Of a stretch of 64,000 nucleotides of DNA, positions 25,343-39,149 are shown one piece after another (positions within the stretch are counted from its first letter, which is position 1; each line of letters begins with the position of its first letter). The notes beneath the pieces were generated by a model. That model did no database searches. It had not been told where the DNA came from and saw nothing but the letters and a program-made list of their open reading frames with translations. The stretch spans positions 53,826,153 through 53,890,152 of the forward strand of contig NC_080081.1 of the NCBI RefSeq assembly GCF_949987535.1. The letters run 5' to 3'. A program made the translations under genes and the position numbers. The stretch comes from Balaenoptera acutorostrata (taxonomy: Eukaryota; Chordata; Mammalia; Artiodactyla; Balaenopteridae).

Positions 25343-25561
25343 GGCTTCCCTGGTGGCGCAATGGTTAAGAATCTCCCTGCCAACGCAGGGCACCCGGGTT
25401 CGAGCCCTGGTCTGGGAAGATCCCACATGCCGTGGAGCAACTAAGCCCGTGCACCAAAACTACTGAGCCTGTGCTCTAGAGCCTGCGTGCCACAACTACT
25501 GAGCCCGTGCAGCAAAGAAGACCCAATGCAGCCAAAAATTAATTAATTAAATAAATTTTTA
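25343..25561 (+). mobile_element. CHR-type tRNA-derived SINE (long form)
   Basis: It has the head 'ggcttccctggtggcgcaat', the B box ggttcgagccc, the 'gtctgggaagatcccacatg' block and the tRNA-unrelated 3' part with three 'gagcc(c/t)gtg' modules, then an ATTA-rich tail. A perfect 16-bp TSD (aaaaaagagcacacag) flanks it at 25,327-25,342 and 25,562-25,577. The minus-strand 83-codon frame across it is an antisense artefact. Confidence 0.93.
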
Positions 25562-25577
25562 AAAAAAGAGCACACAG

Positions 25578-26229
25578 AAATGCTGGTAATAAGACTTTGC
25601 TGAAACAGGTTCAGAAAGGTTGTCTTTAGGCACTTTCATTTTTAAAAGCCCTGATAAGTTGGCTCGGCAAGGAATCGCAGTAGTTTCCCCTTAAGTAGCC
25701 TTCTAGCGTGCTGTCTAGCAATGTGGCAGTTATGTTCTCCCAGACTCATTAGTTTATACTCTCACTCATCTGCAGATTTAAGTTTGAGTTTCTCAGGATG
25801 AAAAATAGCTTCTACATTCTACTTGAGAAAAGCCAACATCTCTTTGAACTTCTACTTCAAAGGGTCTTGGCAAATGGGTATCACCATCTACCCTCAACCC
25901 GTGCTCAATGTGGATGCTCAAAAACAAATCCAGTTCGATCAAATACTCACTTACTGATTAAAATGAAGTTTGCTTTGGTTAGAGTGTTGAGAACTTTATA
26001 AAGAAAGGTAAAAGCAGAGCAGAGAAAGGAAAAGAGGAGTAGGTGATCAATCTCTCCAGTTCCTGGACATAGTACTTCCCGGGCTAAAATGGGGAAAGTC
26101 CTAGGCAAACCAAATGAGCTGTTTACCCTAAGTCTGTTTGTTATTTTATATTATGTTATTTTTAAATTTAATTTAATTCAATTTTGTTTTATTTTATTTT
26201 ACTTTATTTGATTTTGTTTTATTTTCTTT
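25578..26229. other. No gene recognised
   Basis: Unassigned sequence ending in a T-rich low-complexity stretch of TTTTA/TTTAA units (26,140-26,229) that may be part of the adjoining old L1 tail. Confidence 0.4.
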
Positions 26230-26400
26230 TATTCCAGCTTTATTGATGTATGATTAACAAAAATTGTATGTATTTAAAGTACACAACGTGATGTTTTGAT
26301 ATACTTCTACATTGTGAAATGATTACTACAATCAAGCTAATTAACATATCCATCACCTCACTTAGTTACCATTTTTTGGTATTGTATACTTGAAATTGGT
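26230..26400 (-). mobile_element. Old L1M 3' end (antisense)
   Basis: 'ccagctttattgatgtatga' is followed by 'gtacacaacgtgatgttttg' and 'taacatatccatcacctcac', which is the antisense 3' end of L1MA/L1ME-type elements. The T-rich tract upstream fits the reverse-complemented poly(A) tail. Confidence 0.7.
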
Positions 26401-28039
26401 TACCCTAATTCTTAAGTGCCCTCAAAATTAACTCTACCACTACTATTTAGAGATCACTTTTAGGGAAAATTGGCATTTGCCCTTTCAGCAAATAAACTAC
26501 CTAGACAGGAATAAAATAATATTTCCATCTACCAATTCCGCTGATTAACAAGCATTGTTACAACCTCTTTTTTTTTTTTTTTTAATTTAAATGTTCTCGA
26601 AAAGAATTTTTCAAATGAAATTGTTGCTAAGCAGGTAAAAGTCATTCTAGTCTACACTGGTTTAAATTCTAAGTCTGTTCCACATGCCAATGCATACTCA
26701 TACTTCAGAATCCAGACTGTCTAAGAAAGTATTAGTCATCCTGTCTTCTCTATGAGATCCCAACTCCATGGTTCAAAAGATATAGATTTTTTTGAATGTC
26801 ACTTCAAGAGGAAAAAAAACTAGATATTTTATAGGCTATCAGTTTTGACAGTGAAAGTAAAGACTTAACCCTCCCTCTTGCTATTGCCTCAAGGTATAGT
26901 TGTAGAAAATAAACAGAAATCGTTTCCAAGGTAAAGCTTAGATAATAAAAAACAAAACAACATCTGTGTCAAAGGAAACTCTAAGAAAGTTAAGTCTGCA
27001 TAGTTTGACCTGAAAACCACCACAGCTTGTTTGAATTACACGGCCACCTGTCACAACTGTGCTCCAGATTCTTCTAAAACAGTAGGAGTTTGTCACATAA
27101 ATGGAATGTGCAGGATTTAAATTATTGGAGACCAGGAGGCCACCCCAATGAATGTGAAAGTTTTCAAAACAGAAATGACAGGACTCAGTGTCTCCTAAAG
27201 CCATGTAATACTCCCTGTTGACAGCTGCCCAGAATTCCTATAGAGAAACTGAGGATTAAAATAACACTATCATCACTGGATTTCTAACAAAGTTAACTTG
27301 TACCAATTAATAAGATTAAATTCTTGAATACCCACCTTGCGGATACATAAAACATTTGCCAATGATACATACAGATTACTGAGTCAGTTTTTAGTGTGGG
27401 CATAGTAGGCAATCAACTGGATGGTACCATTGGAGGCATTGCCTGAGATATTTCTCTTAAATACATTAATTGTCTTATCATAACCCCCAGGGGTGACTGA
27501 AATTCCACAACACGTGAACCCATCCCTTGAGGGCTGCCTCCTCCTATGTTCCTCTTTCAAAATACCTTAGAAAGAGGACAATCAAATTCATTGACACTCA
27601 GAGTTAATTGGTTTAAGAAAGTGCTTACTTTTTTGCTCTCCATCCTCTTTACTGTCTTCTCAAATACCTCCCAGTTCTGGGGATGATAATACTAATACCT
27701 AAGGAGGAGGGCATGAGCCAGAAGAAGGAATTATATAATCAGTAACTCCATCTGAGGAATCTTTTACATGCTCCATCCCTAACATGACTGCTCTCCAAAC
27801 ATGCACTCCAAGCCCCTCATCCAGTCTCAGCAGCGGCTCCCTCTCAAACAGGACACCTCTCACTCTACAGTGTGCTGTACATTGAACTTCTCAACTTGTC
27901 TTAAGTAACACCTAGTTCACATTATATCTTGGACCAGGTTTTCACTTCCTGAAATACCCTTTTTTCATTTCTTTTACCCCCAAATCCAATTCTTTTCTTT
28001 TTTTTTTAATGGAAAGTTTATTTTTTTTATATTTTACTT
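26401..28039. other. No gene or recognised repeat
   Basis: Unassigned, with a poly(T) run at about 26,570-26,583 and another near 27,996-28,030 that is likely the tail of the next L1. Confidence 0.4.
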
Positions 28040-28625
28040 TTTTATTTCTTAATTTTTATTTTATATTGGGGTATATTTGATTTACAATGCTGTGTTAGTT
28101 TCAGGTGTACTGCAAAGGGGTTCAGTTACACATATACATATATACATTCTTTTTCAGATTCTTTTCCCAAATAGGTTATTACAACATATTGAGTAGAGTT
28201 CTCTGTTCTATACAGTGAGTCCTTGTTGATTATCTATTTTACATATAGTACTGTGTCTATGTTAATCCCAAACTCCTAATTTATCCCTCTCCGCTTCCTT
28301 TCCCCTTTGGTAACCATAAGTTTGTTTTTGGCGTCTGTGAGTGTGTTTCTGTTTGGGTAAATAAGTTCATTTGTATCATCTTTTTAGAGTCCACATATAA
28401 GTGATATCATATATTTGTCTTTCTCTGTCTGACTTGCTTCACTTAGTCTGATAATCTCTACGTCCATCCATGCTGGTTCAAATGGCATTATTTCATTCTT
28501 TTTCACATCTTCTTTACCAATTCCTCTGTAAATAGACATTTAGTTTGCTTCTATGTCTTGACTATTGTAAATAGTGCTGCAATGAACATTGGTGTGCATG
28601 TATCTTTTCGAATTATGGTTTTCTT
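28040..28625 (-). mobile_element. L1 3' end, about 590 bp (antisense)
   Basis: The reverse complement of cetartiodactyl L1 is clear: 'gatttacaatgctgtgttag', 'tttcaggtgtactgcaaagg', 'tttggtaaccataagtttgt', 'agtccacatataagtgatat' and, at the far end, 'tgctgcaatgaacattggtg' from the ORF2 end. It is 5'-truncated. Confidence 0.88.
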
Positions 28626-28984
28626 TAAAGACCAAGCTCATTATCCCCTGTGGTTACTTCTTTTCCAGTGTTTTCTTAGCTCTTTCGTGATATTTATTGA
28701 TTTTTTCTGATTATTAAATGTAATAAATGATCGACCCAGAATATTAAGAAAAACTAATAAAATACATTTAACTTTATTATGTACATACTCTGTATATACA
28801 CACATAATCTGAAGTCTTCTGTAAATTTACCACACAAGAAAAATCACTGTTTACTTTTAGTTTATATCTCCCCAACATATATATGATTTTTTTATTTTAT
28901 GCTCTTTGGCACACAATGTTCAGGCTGATTGCAGACCTATTGCCAATGCTCATCTAATTCATCTGTGCTTTGAGATGCTTTGTG
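28626..28984. other. No gene or recognised repeat
   Basis: AT-rich unassigned sequence. Confidence 0.4.
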
Positions 28985-29135
28985 ACACACCAAAGTTAGA
29001 GCTAGAAGGAGCCTTGGGAATCAGAATCTATTTATTTTACAGATGAGTGAAGTGAGGACTAGAGATATTTATTGCCTCACCCTAGATCATTCAGTTTGTA
29101 AGGAGCAGAGTCAGAACTTGATTCAGATAAGGTCA
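28985..29135 (-). mobile_element. MIR-like SINE fragment (antisense)
   Basis: 'tattttacagatgagtgaag' is followed by 'agtcagaacttgattcagat', which matches the antisense MIR blocks 'ttttacagatgaggaaactg' and 'agccgggattcgaacccag'. It is diverged. The 134-codon frame starting here at 29,043 is incidental. Confidence 0.5.
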
Positions 29136-29989
29136 GCACATTCAGTTACACAGATTGTGCAACATGCAGGGGAGTGTATATATTTACCAAACTTTGCACC
29201 AAGGCTCAGTCCTGCATCTTCTGGAGAAAGGCTCACAAAAGCAGGATCCACTTATAATGCACTTGCAGGGCTTCTAATGCCAAGTGTAGCAGGAGGTGGT
29301 GAGGAAGATGGGAATAAGAGAGAGAGTGTTTCTAATTCAACTGACATCACTGTGGAGGCAAGCAGTGGGACTGAATCCAGGTTTATTATTTCCCAAACTG
29401 ATGCTTTTTTCAGGACTTTTTGTTTCCCACTGCATCTTTCTTCCTAATATGACATATTTAAAAAAATCATTCCCAGTTAGATATTACTCTGTAATTTGAT
29501 ATATACAGGGTAATATCATATTATATGTAAAGTCATATATATAGTATTGAATATATATATATATAATCTATAGATAAGAAATGCCCCCAAATCCCATGAT
29601 TATTAATTTGTATAGTTTGAAAAGAAGGTGTAAGCAATAAGCAATGGTTTGGATTGATTATTGGAGTGTATTGGATACACTTGAAAAGACAGTATGTCAA
29701 TAATGATTTATTAAAATTATTGGCTATGACAATGATCTTCATCTCATCTCCTGAATATCCAGCAAATTGCCTTACACTCTGCAAATATTTGTTTAAATTA
29801 ACTCCTATACCACATAATAGGAAATGCCAGTGTTTGCGATAACATAAAAGCAACAATATAATTCATTCTACCTTGTATTAAAAATAATTTTGATCAGCCA
29901 AATTCGAATATGAGTAAGGGAAACATTTATATAAATTAGAGAAAACAATAGCGTGAGGGTCAAAAGCAAAGATCTTGTTATTTCCAATC
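29136..29989. other. No gene; AT microsatellite
   Basis: A short (AT)n run lies at about 29,551-29,566. Nothing else is assignable. Confidence 0.4.
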
Positions 29990-30165
29990 TTTATTCAAGT
30001 CTGGACTCTGCTATTGATATTTACTAATTGTGTGATTCTCAGAAAATTCATCTGTAAAATGGAAATGATAATACTACCTCTTAGGGATCTTCTAAAAGAT
30101 AAAAAGAAAAATAATGCATCTGGTGACATACAGCAAACACTCAATAATTGTTAGCTATATTATTG
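29990..30165 (+). mobile_element. MIR SINE
   Basis: 'aagtctggactctgctattg', 'tactaattgtgtgattctca', 'catctgtaaaatggaaatga' and 'aacactcaataattgttag' follow the MIR consensus in order. Confidence 0.75.
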
Positions 30166-32244
30166 AGGTTCTGTACTCATAATTTAGATGTTTTTATTTT
30201 CTTTATAAAATATCACTCTTTACTGATAAATGGGAGACTTATTTAAGGTGACTCTCATAAATAACTAAGGAGAAATTATATCTCTCAAAACCTTATTCCA
30301 AGAGGTTTTCCTGAAGGTTTCCATTGATATAGGTAACTGATATAACGTTTGATTCTTTTGATAGTTGTGAAATAGAAATTTGATTCAGAAAATAAGAGAA
30401 ATAGATGTTTGCCTTCCAAATTAAAACTGGGATATCTAATTTGAGATAAAGTGTTAAAATATAAATACCATCATGAAAATGTTTCAATAACTTTCTGCAT
30501 CTCAAAATGGAATCAGTTACTCACAAAAGCAGTACAGCCTGTTGAAACTGCATTACTGTAGCTTCTGTAGAAAGCAAAAAAATGTAATAATTCACCAGAG
30601 ATTTCATTTGAGTTTTGGGGAGCTTCAGCAAACCACCTCAATGAGCTTAATTACTTTGTGAATGAGCACAAGGATTAATAAGAAGATCAGTGAATGGTAG
30701 CAACACCATTATAGATATAACATATTTAGAGGAGGAAACTCAGCATCCTCCCTCCTCCCCAAACCTAGACCTTGGAGAATGGATGATCCCAAAACACGCA
30801 AATCAGCAAATTCTTACTCCTTCTCTTTTGAGGAGATGTAAGTTGGAAAGTTAGAGAGTAAAATCAGAAGTGTTCCATTTACAGGGTAAATAAAAATACT
30901 GTACATTCGTGGCCTGGATTTTACTGTAGCTTTTAAAAAGGGAGAAAACACTTTATGTCATATTACAGAGTGATTCTTGCTAAGTGAAGTAAGGAGCAGA
31001 ACAGTGTCATGAAATGATACCTTTTGGGTAAAATAGGAGGGATAAAATAATAGAAGCATATTTGCTTAGATAACCATAAAATATCTCCAGAGGAATATAT
31101 AAGAAATTGCTAATATTGCTGGTTTCCACAGACAGGGCATGAGTGCTTGGGGAACATGCATGGCAAGGAGGCTTCACTGAATATCTTTCAAATTTTGAAC
31201 AATGTGACAGCCTTGCTTATTTAAAAATAAATACAATTAAAAAGCTACTTTTATACTTTTTCTCAAACACCATCTTTTTCTGACACAGCTATTGCCTCTT
31301 CTCCGTTTTCTTCTAAATATCTTAGTAAACAGCATAATGTCTCATAGGATTTCTATATCATTACCTTAAAAAATAGTAGCCAACTTCTAGTAAGAATGTC
31401 ACTGAGGCCTCTGGAAACTATATATAATTCAAGTATTAAAGTTGCATCAACATTTCATATCAGACTCCTGATATTTACCTATATTTTTCAGACTGATGTT
31501 TTATGAAACTTCCTCCTTTTCTGAAGAAACAGAACCAGGGTCTTCCTAGACCTTGAACTGTGATTTATTTTCTTTGTCCTAGTCTGACCCACTTCTGCAT
31601 CTTGGAGACTTGCTAACTGTACGCCCTTGAGGATGAGAAAAAATAAATCCTTGCAGGTTCCTGTAATATAAATTACAGGGAAGTGAACAAGATAAGTATG
31701 GTATAGAAAATTGACTTCCTTTTCCCTAAGGTAAGGTTTCAGAAGTCTTTCCTTTGTTTTTTGTCTAATCTATGACTCAAAGAATTGAGGAATTGAGGCA
31801 ATTTTTCAACTAGAGTATTATTTGTTCATTTCATAACATTTTAGATAATTATTTTAAACTCTTTTCACCGAGGTTCTGTTTAGAAAAGGAGAGAATAAAT
31901 TCATTCCCTAGAGCATCTGGGAATGTGGAGAAAATTCCAGTTATTCGTTATCCAAAAAGCAAAAATCACACTTCAAATATATATATATGTAATTTAACTT
32001 GAACATGTATGGAAATTTAGCAATCTACATCACAAGAATATGTACCAGCCTTGTCTGATGGCTACCCTTGGCCTATGGCCCAAATCTATTCAAACTTCAG
32101 TGACAGGAATTCACACATGCTAGTTTTGAAAATAAGATGTTACATCAGAAATAATACATTATATCAGAAAATAATAGCACTTTATTAACACTTTGTAAAA
32201 TGCTTAGACATAATTTTCTCATCTGATGAAAGAGCATGTGAGAT
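30166..32244. other. No gene; possible old repeat remains
   Basis: Mostly unassigned. About 30,950-31,240 has the look of an old L1 3' UTR remnant, but the family could not be fixed. A short AT run lies near 31,978-31,989. Confidence 0.35.
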
Positions 32245-32400
32245 AGATAAGTCAAGAACCATTTACTAAGTACCTACTCTGTGTTAGTTATTTTCCATTT
32301 GTTACCTAATCCTCACAATCAATCTGATAAACCATTATGAGTGCTCCCATTTTATTGATGAAGAAAATAAAGCCACAATAAGTAAGTCACAATCCCAGTT
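32245..32400 (-). mobile_element. MIR SINE (antisense)
   Basis: 'tactaagtacctactctgtg', 'acctaatcctcacaatcaat', 'cccattttattgatgaagaa' and 'aagtaagtcacaatcccag' are antisense MIR blocks in order. Confidence 0.65.
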
Positions 32401-32484
32401 TGGAGGATGGAGGAATTTCATTGACCCATTGGCCCACCATGGCTAAGGAGTTCACCTCTAGTCCAATTAACTGTAGGGAGTTTG

Positions 32485-32957
32485 CCAGAAAAAGGAACGA
32501 AACTGTGTCATTTACAGAGACGTGGATGGACCTAGAGACTGTCATATAGAGTGAAGTAAGTCAGAAAGAGAAAAACAAATACGGTATATTAACGCATAAA
32601 TGTGGAATCTAGTAAAATGGTGTAGATGATCTTATTTGCAAAGCAGAAATAGAGACACAGACATAGAGAACAAATGTATGGATACCAAAGGGGAAAGGGC
32701 ATGGTGGGGTGAATAGGGAGATTGGGATTGACATATATACACTGCTATGTATAAAATAGATAACTAATGAGAACCTACTGTATAGCACAGGGAACTCCAC
32801 TCGGTGCTCTATGGTGACCTAAATGGGAAGGAAATCCAAAAAAAAGGGGATATATGTATACATATGGCTGATTCACTTTGCTGTGCAGCAGACACTGACA
32901 CAGCAGTGTAAAGCAGCTATACTTCAATTAAAGAAAAAAAAAAAAAAAAAAAAACAC
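32485..32957 (+). mobile_element. 5'-truncated L1 (ORF2 end and 3' UTR)
   Basis: It begins in the ORF2-end block 'gacgtggatggacctagaga' and continues with 'gtgaagtaagtcagaaagag', 'agaacctactgtatagcaca' and 'tatacttcaattaaag', then a pure A tail. It is flanked by the 14-bp direct repeat ctgtagggagtttg at 32,471-32,484 and 32,958-32,971. The 3' UTR differs from that of the L1s at 17.2, 18.2 and 63.2 kb, so it is another subfamily. Confidence 0.92.
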
Positions 32958-33194
32958 CTGTAGGGAGTTTGGCACAAGACCCTTTATTTAGCACATGCCT
33001 GCTGCAGTAGCTCAACTTGACAGGGAGCTTTCAGAAAAGGTGAGAGCGGGTAGGCTCAGTAGGTCCCATAAAATGTGCATATCATGTTGTGTAATATCAC
33101 AGAGTTGTGAAGCACGGCAACCAAGGCCCAACTCTTTTAGCTCCACCTTGAAATCTAAGTGCATCCTGGATTAATATGATTAATATGAACCCTC

Positions 33195-33730
33195 TGACTT
33201 GAGGCCAAAGCGGGTATGGAACACTATTCAGTAGGCAGATGGTGCTTCAATTCAGATTTAAAGAATGAGAGAGACCTTGTCAGTCAGACAAAAGGGGCAA
33301 CATAGGCTGCAGAATGGAGAGCATATCAAAGCTATAGATTTACTAGAGAGAGAAAATGTTCATAAGTGCTGAATAAATGAATGCACTAAACACTATGGCA
33401 CTGTAGAAATACAAGTGTGATTGGAGGAAGGCTGGTGTGTAAAGTAAAGGGAAATATAGGCAGGTGGTACTTGATGTAGAGTTTTCTATGGCTAAGCCAC
33501 CATGTTTACAGTAGAAGCTGAAGGTGATAGGAGTTATTGTTGGACTTGAAGCAGGGAAAATAAACACTCAGATTTGTCTTTTTGAAAGAATATTCTGAAA
33601 TCAGTGTGGAAATCAGATGGCACAGGAGTAAAATAGAGACAAAAGACCATTTGGGATGTTATTAGAATAATTCAGGCAAGAAGAGTTGAGGATGAGTGAA
33701 GGCAGTGACAGTGATAAGGAAGAGGGATGA
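33195..33730 (+). mobile_element. Ancient interspersed repeat, family not assigned
   Basis: 'gaatgagagagaccttgtca', 'gctgaaggtgataggagtta' and 'tattagaataattcaggcaa' resemble blocks of the same widespread mammalian repeat as 16,995-18,030 ('gcaataatccaggcgagaga' and neighbours). Diverged, tentative. Confidence 0.35.
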
Positions 33731-35270
33731 CTTGTGTACAAAAACAGAGTTGACAAGCCTTGATAACTCCTTTCTTCTAGGACAGAAAGATGTTTCCTGC
33801 CTGTGAAATAGCTATTTTCATCATTGTGAATAGGTTAAAAAGGCATAATTAACCCCTTAACAGAATGTAAATCCCTGGTTTTATAAACAAATTGTTATTT
33901 ACAAAGTAGTATTATTGGCATTTAAGAAAGTTGTTTGGAATTTTGTATTTGAAATTCATTTTCACTTGATTAGAATGATTATATTTTTCAATTCTGATCA
34001 ACTTTAAACAGGGTGAATTATTCTTTGCTCTCTCCAAAAACTGAATCTAAAATCATATCCATATTCATTTAAATGAAGAGTAAATTTTTAAAAGTTTAAT
34101 ATTGAAAAATACTAAGTAACTCAGCTCCTTTTGTTCCACAGGATAGATTTAAAAAAGGAGGGGAAAGTCTATCCAAAGGTTATCTGAGAGAAAAACAACT
34201 TCACAGATTAAATCATGCCTTCATTTAGATCTAAGAGGAAAGTTGTGATAATTTGTCTCTATGGAGGCAGCGCACATCTTTGGGACTTATGCTTTGTTAG
34301 CTTGTTTGCTGGACTTTTTTTCCATCGGCTCATTTGTTTTCCTTATTTTATTTATCTATCTGCAAATGGATAATTATCCCCCCACCTTTTTTGTCCCCTT
34401 ACTGTTGATGTTCTGTTTTTGTCAGATTTGTTTTCCCTTGATTGTTTCCTTACTGCAGTCATCATGCAAGAGGGTGATACATTTTTCATTTAATTATAAT
34501 TTTCTTTATCATGCAAATGTCAAGATTAATAATGGCACAAGCAGATAAGAAAAAGTCTCTTTAGATTTTCTATGGTTTTACCACATAATGACACATTATT
34601 TAGACCAAATCACTCAGATCATTTATGAGTACACACTGAAATCATCAAAAGAAGTTAAACTATCATTTCAGTTAAAAAAAACTCAGTAGGGGCAAGCATT
34701 AATACCCAAGTGCCAGTTAACAGTAAAGTTAAAACCAAAATATTCACAATGTTTCAATGAGATATATTTCTGTAGTGAATTAAGACCTTTTAATATTATT
34801 CAGTTTGTTTTATTTCATGTCTGAAAAATATGATCCTCTGTTGTTAAGATATCAATTACCATTAAATCAATAATAACTCTAAAACCTAATTTTCTTTTTA
34901 AACATTTCACATATTAAAATTGTAGCTCTTTTGAACTAACAGATTCTTAGTTTTTTTCTGGAAAACCTAGTCTAGTATCCAAAAACTCAAATGTAATTTA
35001 AATCTAGTGATAGAATGACCAATGAACATTATTATTTAATTTTGACAGGAGAATATTTGGAGATCAATTGAAAGAGCAAGTTTTTAAACTATCAAAATAA
35101 GGAAATTGATATGTTAATTCAGGTTTGAAAGGAAACTGTCTATGGGGCTTATCTATCTGCTATACCATCTGTGTAGGGAATGTATATTATCACGTATAGA
35201 GATCTTCATGATATAGACAAATATAAAAACTGCAGACACAGGCATAATGCTATATTTTATGAAGTATATT
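33731..35270. other. No gene or recognised repeat
   Basis: AT-rich unassigned sequence. A 95-codon frame at 34,261-34,548 is Phe/Leu-rich and not called. Confidence 0.4.
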
Positions 35271-35788
35271 GTGTTAGTTTTCTAATGCTGCTGTAACAAA
35301 TTACCATAAATTTAGTGGCTTAAAAAACAAAAATTTACTGTCTTATATTTCTGTAGGCTAGAAATCCAACAAGGATCTCACAGGACTAAATCAAGACATC
35401 AGCGGGCTGCATTCCTTTCTGGACGCTCTATGGGAGAGTACATTTCCTTGTCTCCCCAGCTCCTAGAGGCTGCCCACATTCCTTGGTTCACGGTTCCCTT
35501 TCTTCATCTTTAAAATTGGCAATGGTAGGTTGAGACTTTCTCATATAGCCTCACTCTCACTTCTCTTGCCCTCCTCTTCCACTTTTAAGGACCCTTGTGA
35601 TTATGATTGGGCTCACCTGGATAGTTCAGCATATTCTCCCTGATCAAAGTCAGACGATTCACAACCTTCATTCCATCTGACACCTTAACTCCCCTTTGCC
35701 ATGTAACTTAACAAATTCACAGATTACAGGGATTAGGACATGGGCATCTTTGGTGGGGAGTGGGGCTCATTATTCTAACTGAAACACA
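35271..35788 (-). mobile_element. MLT1-class (ERVL-MaLR) solo LTR, antisense
   Basis: The plus strand begins 'tgttagttttctaatgctgc', then 'taacaaattaccataaattt' and 'agtggctta', and ends with 'cattattctaactgaaacac'. Read on the minus strand this is an MLT1 LTR from its start (gaataatg...) to its end (taagccact...). Internal blocks 'gcccacattccttggttc' and 'acccttgtgattatgattgg' agree. No internal retroviral sequence flanks it. Confidence 0.85.
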
Positions 35789-38700
35789 TACATTTTATGC
35801 ATTTCTCTAATTGTCAACTTTGTAATTACATGTAAATTACACAAAAGGTCATTTAATTTTTATCAAGTTCCAAAACATTTCCAATTTATATAAACTTGGA
35901 TTTCTTTGAATAAGTAAATGTTATAGGATTAATAGAAATTACCTGAATTCTTAAAATAGTTAATAACCAATAAAGAGGTAAACATTTATGCTCATATAGT
36001 TAATGACTTTGTATTTTAATAAATAAGTATGGAGGAATGGAATATTTAAGGCTAACTTCCCCAATAGTTATATATTTTAGTTTAAAAGTATTTAGTGTAG
36101 TTCTAGGATCTGATTTAGAATTCCATATTCAGTATCTATATGTTTATATCTGTATAACTACATCCCATATCCCCTCACATCCTTGGAAAAGACTATGTTA
36201 TGAGGATTAGTACATTGTTAACCATCTTTTGATTTGAAGCACTCTGGTTTTAATATGAGAATTTACATGGATAAGTGTGTTTGTGTGTGTGTGTGTGTGC
36301 GTGTGTGTATGATAGGCAATTTGTTTTCTGCAAAATAATTGAGTTGAAATGACAACTTCAATAAGTAGTATCTTTGCAAATATTAAGCAGCATGACTATT
36401 TAACTGTGCTATCATGGGCCAAGTCTACATTGCCAGTGCAATAAGACCTAGAAAAATTGACACATGCTATAGATCTCTACTTGTATGATTTTCTTTATAG
36501 ATTTTGCTGAGCATATTTTGAGGTTTTGCCCCGCATTATCTTTATGAAAATTCCCAGGTTTCATTTTGTTAATTCTCAGTTCCAAAAAAAAACCTTAACC
36601 TTTCATGAGTCACTGGTATATTTTAGTTTCAGTGACATTGAATCCTGTGGCTGTCCAAGTTTTCATCTTTCCTTGGCTGTCAGGGATCAGAGAACCAAAT
36701 TTGATGTTGACCTCTAGCAAGTGAATAAAACATTTCTCTAAGAACCTTTCTGACTTAATTTATCCTGGTTTAGTTAACCCTCATTTTCATTTATTCTACT
36801 TTATTTTTGTGTCATACTATAACATATATATCTGTATGCCACATCAAATTATTTGAAGAATAAATAAATATATCTTCTTACAATAAGACAGTGCATAGAA
36901 CTAAAAATTTGGTAACTCAACTGAAAGACTGAGAATAAAAGTGAATTAAGCATCCAGATGTTAAAATGTTGTTTTTTGTCTCAATCAGCTACACAAATTT
37001 TCTAAACAATAATTTTGGGAGAGTTTTACAGATCAGATCTGGAAGCACAGTAGAGATGAAGCGGTGTAGAAATTCTCTTTCCTGTAAAATCCAAGAATTT
37101 GATTGTCATAATAATCTGACCTAATATAGTACATGCCTGGAAGTATTAATTATCTTAAATCTATACTTTGGCTGAAATGGTCTGATAAATTTCAAAATAC
37201 TCATCTTTCCTTTATTGTGACTTTTTGCTGACCCTATTGGTGGAAATTTCATCATGTGTGAAAAAAAGATTTTATATTTTATTCCCAGAACATAACTTTT
37301 TTTGACTCCCTAGCAAGTTACACACCTTTTTGAAATAATAAGTAAAAATTTAGAATTGGCTGGAAATGAAAGAAATGGACAATTTAATACATTTCAGTGG
37401 CTTCTCACATATGCATCCTGATTACATGAGTATTCTTCCTGGAGGATATGATGTTTCAAAGTACTGGCAAATAGAGGATAATGATTAACCACAGAGCACT
37501 TAAAGACACTCTTTGGTTTAGTAGTTAAAGCTTTTCCTTTGGGGAGAAACATATCTTATTCTCAACTCCATTATTAACTGATAGATTCACCATTAGCAAT
37601 GAATCCTGAACAACAGCCTCATAAGGCTTTTTTTGATACCCTCAGGGGAATTAACACCCTCACTATGTCTTGGCTTACCAAATTTCTTAATATATAATAG
37701 GCAGACACTATGTAAAGAGTTTAAAGTTTTTCAAGAAAGATGTTCATTAAGGGAAAATGTGATATAAAATGTATGCTCAAACATGAAAAAATATGTATAT
37801 TGATGTTGCCATGTGGTGAAAATAAATCATAATTTTCAACCTCTCAGAAGACAAGTTTATATGATTCCTCAAGGTCAACCAATGTCAAATACACTATCTC
37901 TTCATAACCTGAAAGGTGGTTAGTTTTCTCCATCACTGAATAGGTTTTAAGACCAAAGTATCAGCTTATTTTTCCTCTATTTTATTTACTTTGATTGTAT
38001 TTTATCAGAATTGATTTAAAAACTAAATTAATCATATTCAAGTAACTATCTCTGAGAGCTTTACCAATTACTTCCTCCAAAAATTTCAAAGCCTCAGCAC
38101 TGTAAAACATGCAACAGAAAGTCTTGCTTAGCACATTTTTCTCTTTTAATGTAAATTGAATGGGCCAAATTTTATGGTCTAATTTGATCTTTCCACGCTC
38201 TTATAGACACAGTCACAGTCTCAGAGGGGTTTCATTACATTGAATTAGTACAAACCAAAGTGCATTAAATGATAGGCATTGGAGAAGTTCTATTTCAGAT
38301 AAAAACACAGCATTCAATAAAAGGATATCTGCTTTCCTGCCTAGTATGTTCACAGAGAGACAAGTAGTAGGCTTTTGGCATTACACCTTAAGGTCTTAAA
38401 GTCAAATGCTCTATTCTTGTTCAGTGATAGCTTTTAAAATGAAAGAAGAGGGTTTTGGTTTTCAATGACAATTGTCATAGGATATTAGAGGTCCTTGAAA
38501 ACTCAGAGCTAGTCATCCTTACCTGTCTTATAACATAATGCAACTAGCATTAGATCTGATAGCTCAGGCTTTAGCTGAAGGCCTTGTCACTACAGGCACA
38601 AGGATTCCTGTCTAGATTTCTAAAGCAAGAACACCTACAATCTGGTTAACACATGGCAGCATTTTTTTTAATCCACAATATTAAAATGCAAAACAAAGTT

Positions 38701-39149
38701 CTGTTTGAAAGGTAAAGCCAGGTATCAGCATGACAGGTAGATAAATGGACTCTATGGCAGAGATGGATCAGGTGGGTCCAGGATATATAGTCCCATGCCT
38801 TTCATAATTTTTATTTTTCATTTTTATATGGAAACTTTTTCATGGTCTGGGATAGGGAATTAATTTTATTTTTTCTCATACTAATAATTAATTATGAATT
38901 AATCAGTCTCTCCATGTTCCCAAACAATGCAGGAATCTTAACAGGCTTTTATTTACTTCAAAACTATCCTTTCCCACTATCTATTATTTCCAACTTGTTA
39001 ATAATGTCATAAAATTATTACGTGAGTATATGTGTGTGTGCTCGTATTCTTAATAAATAAAATTTACCAGTGTGACTTAGTAATACTTGCATTAACAAAT
39101 TTTTCCAGGTTTTTAAAAAATTTTTCTTGAAGAAGTACATTCTTTACTA
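35789..39149. other. No gene; GT microsatellite inside
   Basis: About 3.4 kb without a recognised gene or repeat family. A (GT)n run with one interruption lies at about 36,275-36,309. Confidence 0.4.
36275..36309. repeat. (GT)n microsatellite
   Basis: About 16 GT units with a TT and a GC interruption. Confidence 0.9.

Noticed and set aside
29043..29447. 134-codon open frame on the plus strand
   Set aside because: It overlaps a MIR-like antisense fragment and resembles no protein family.
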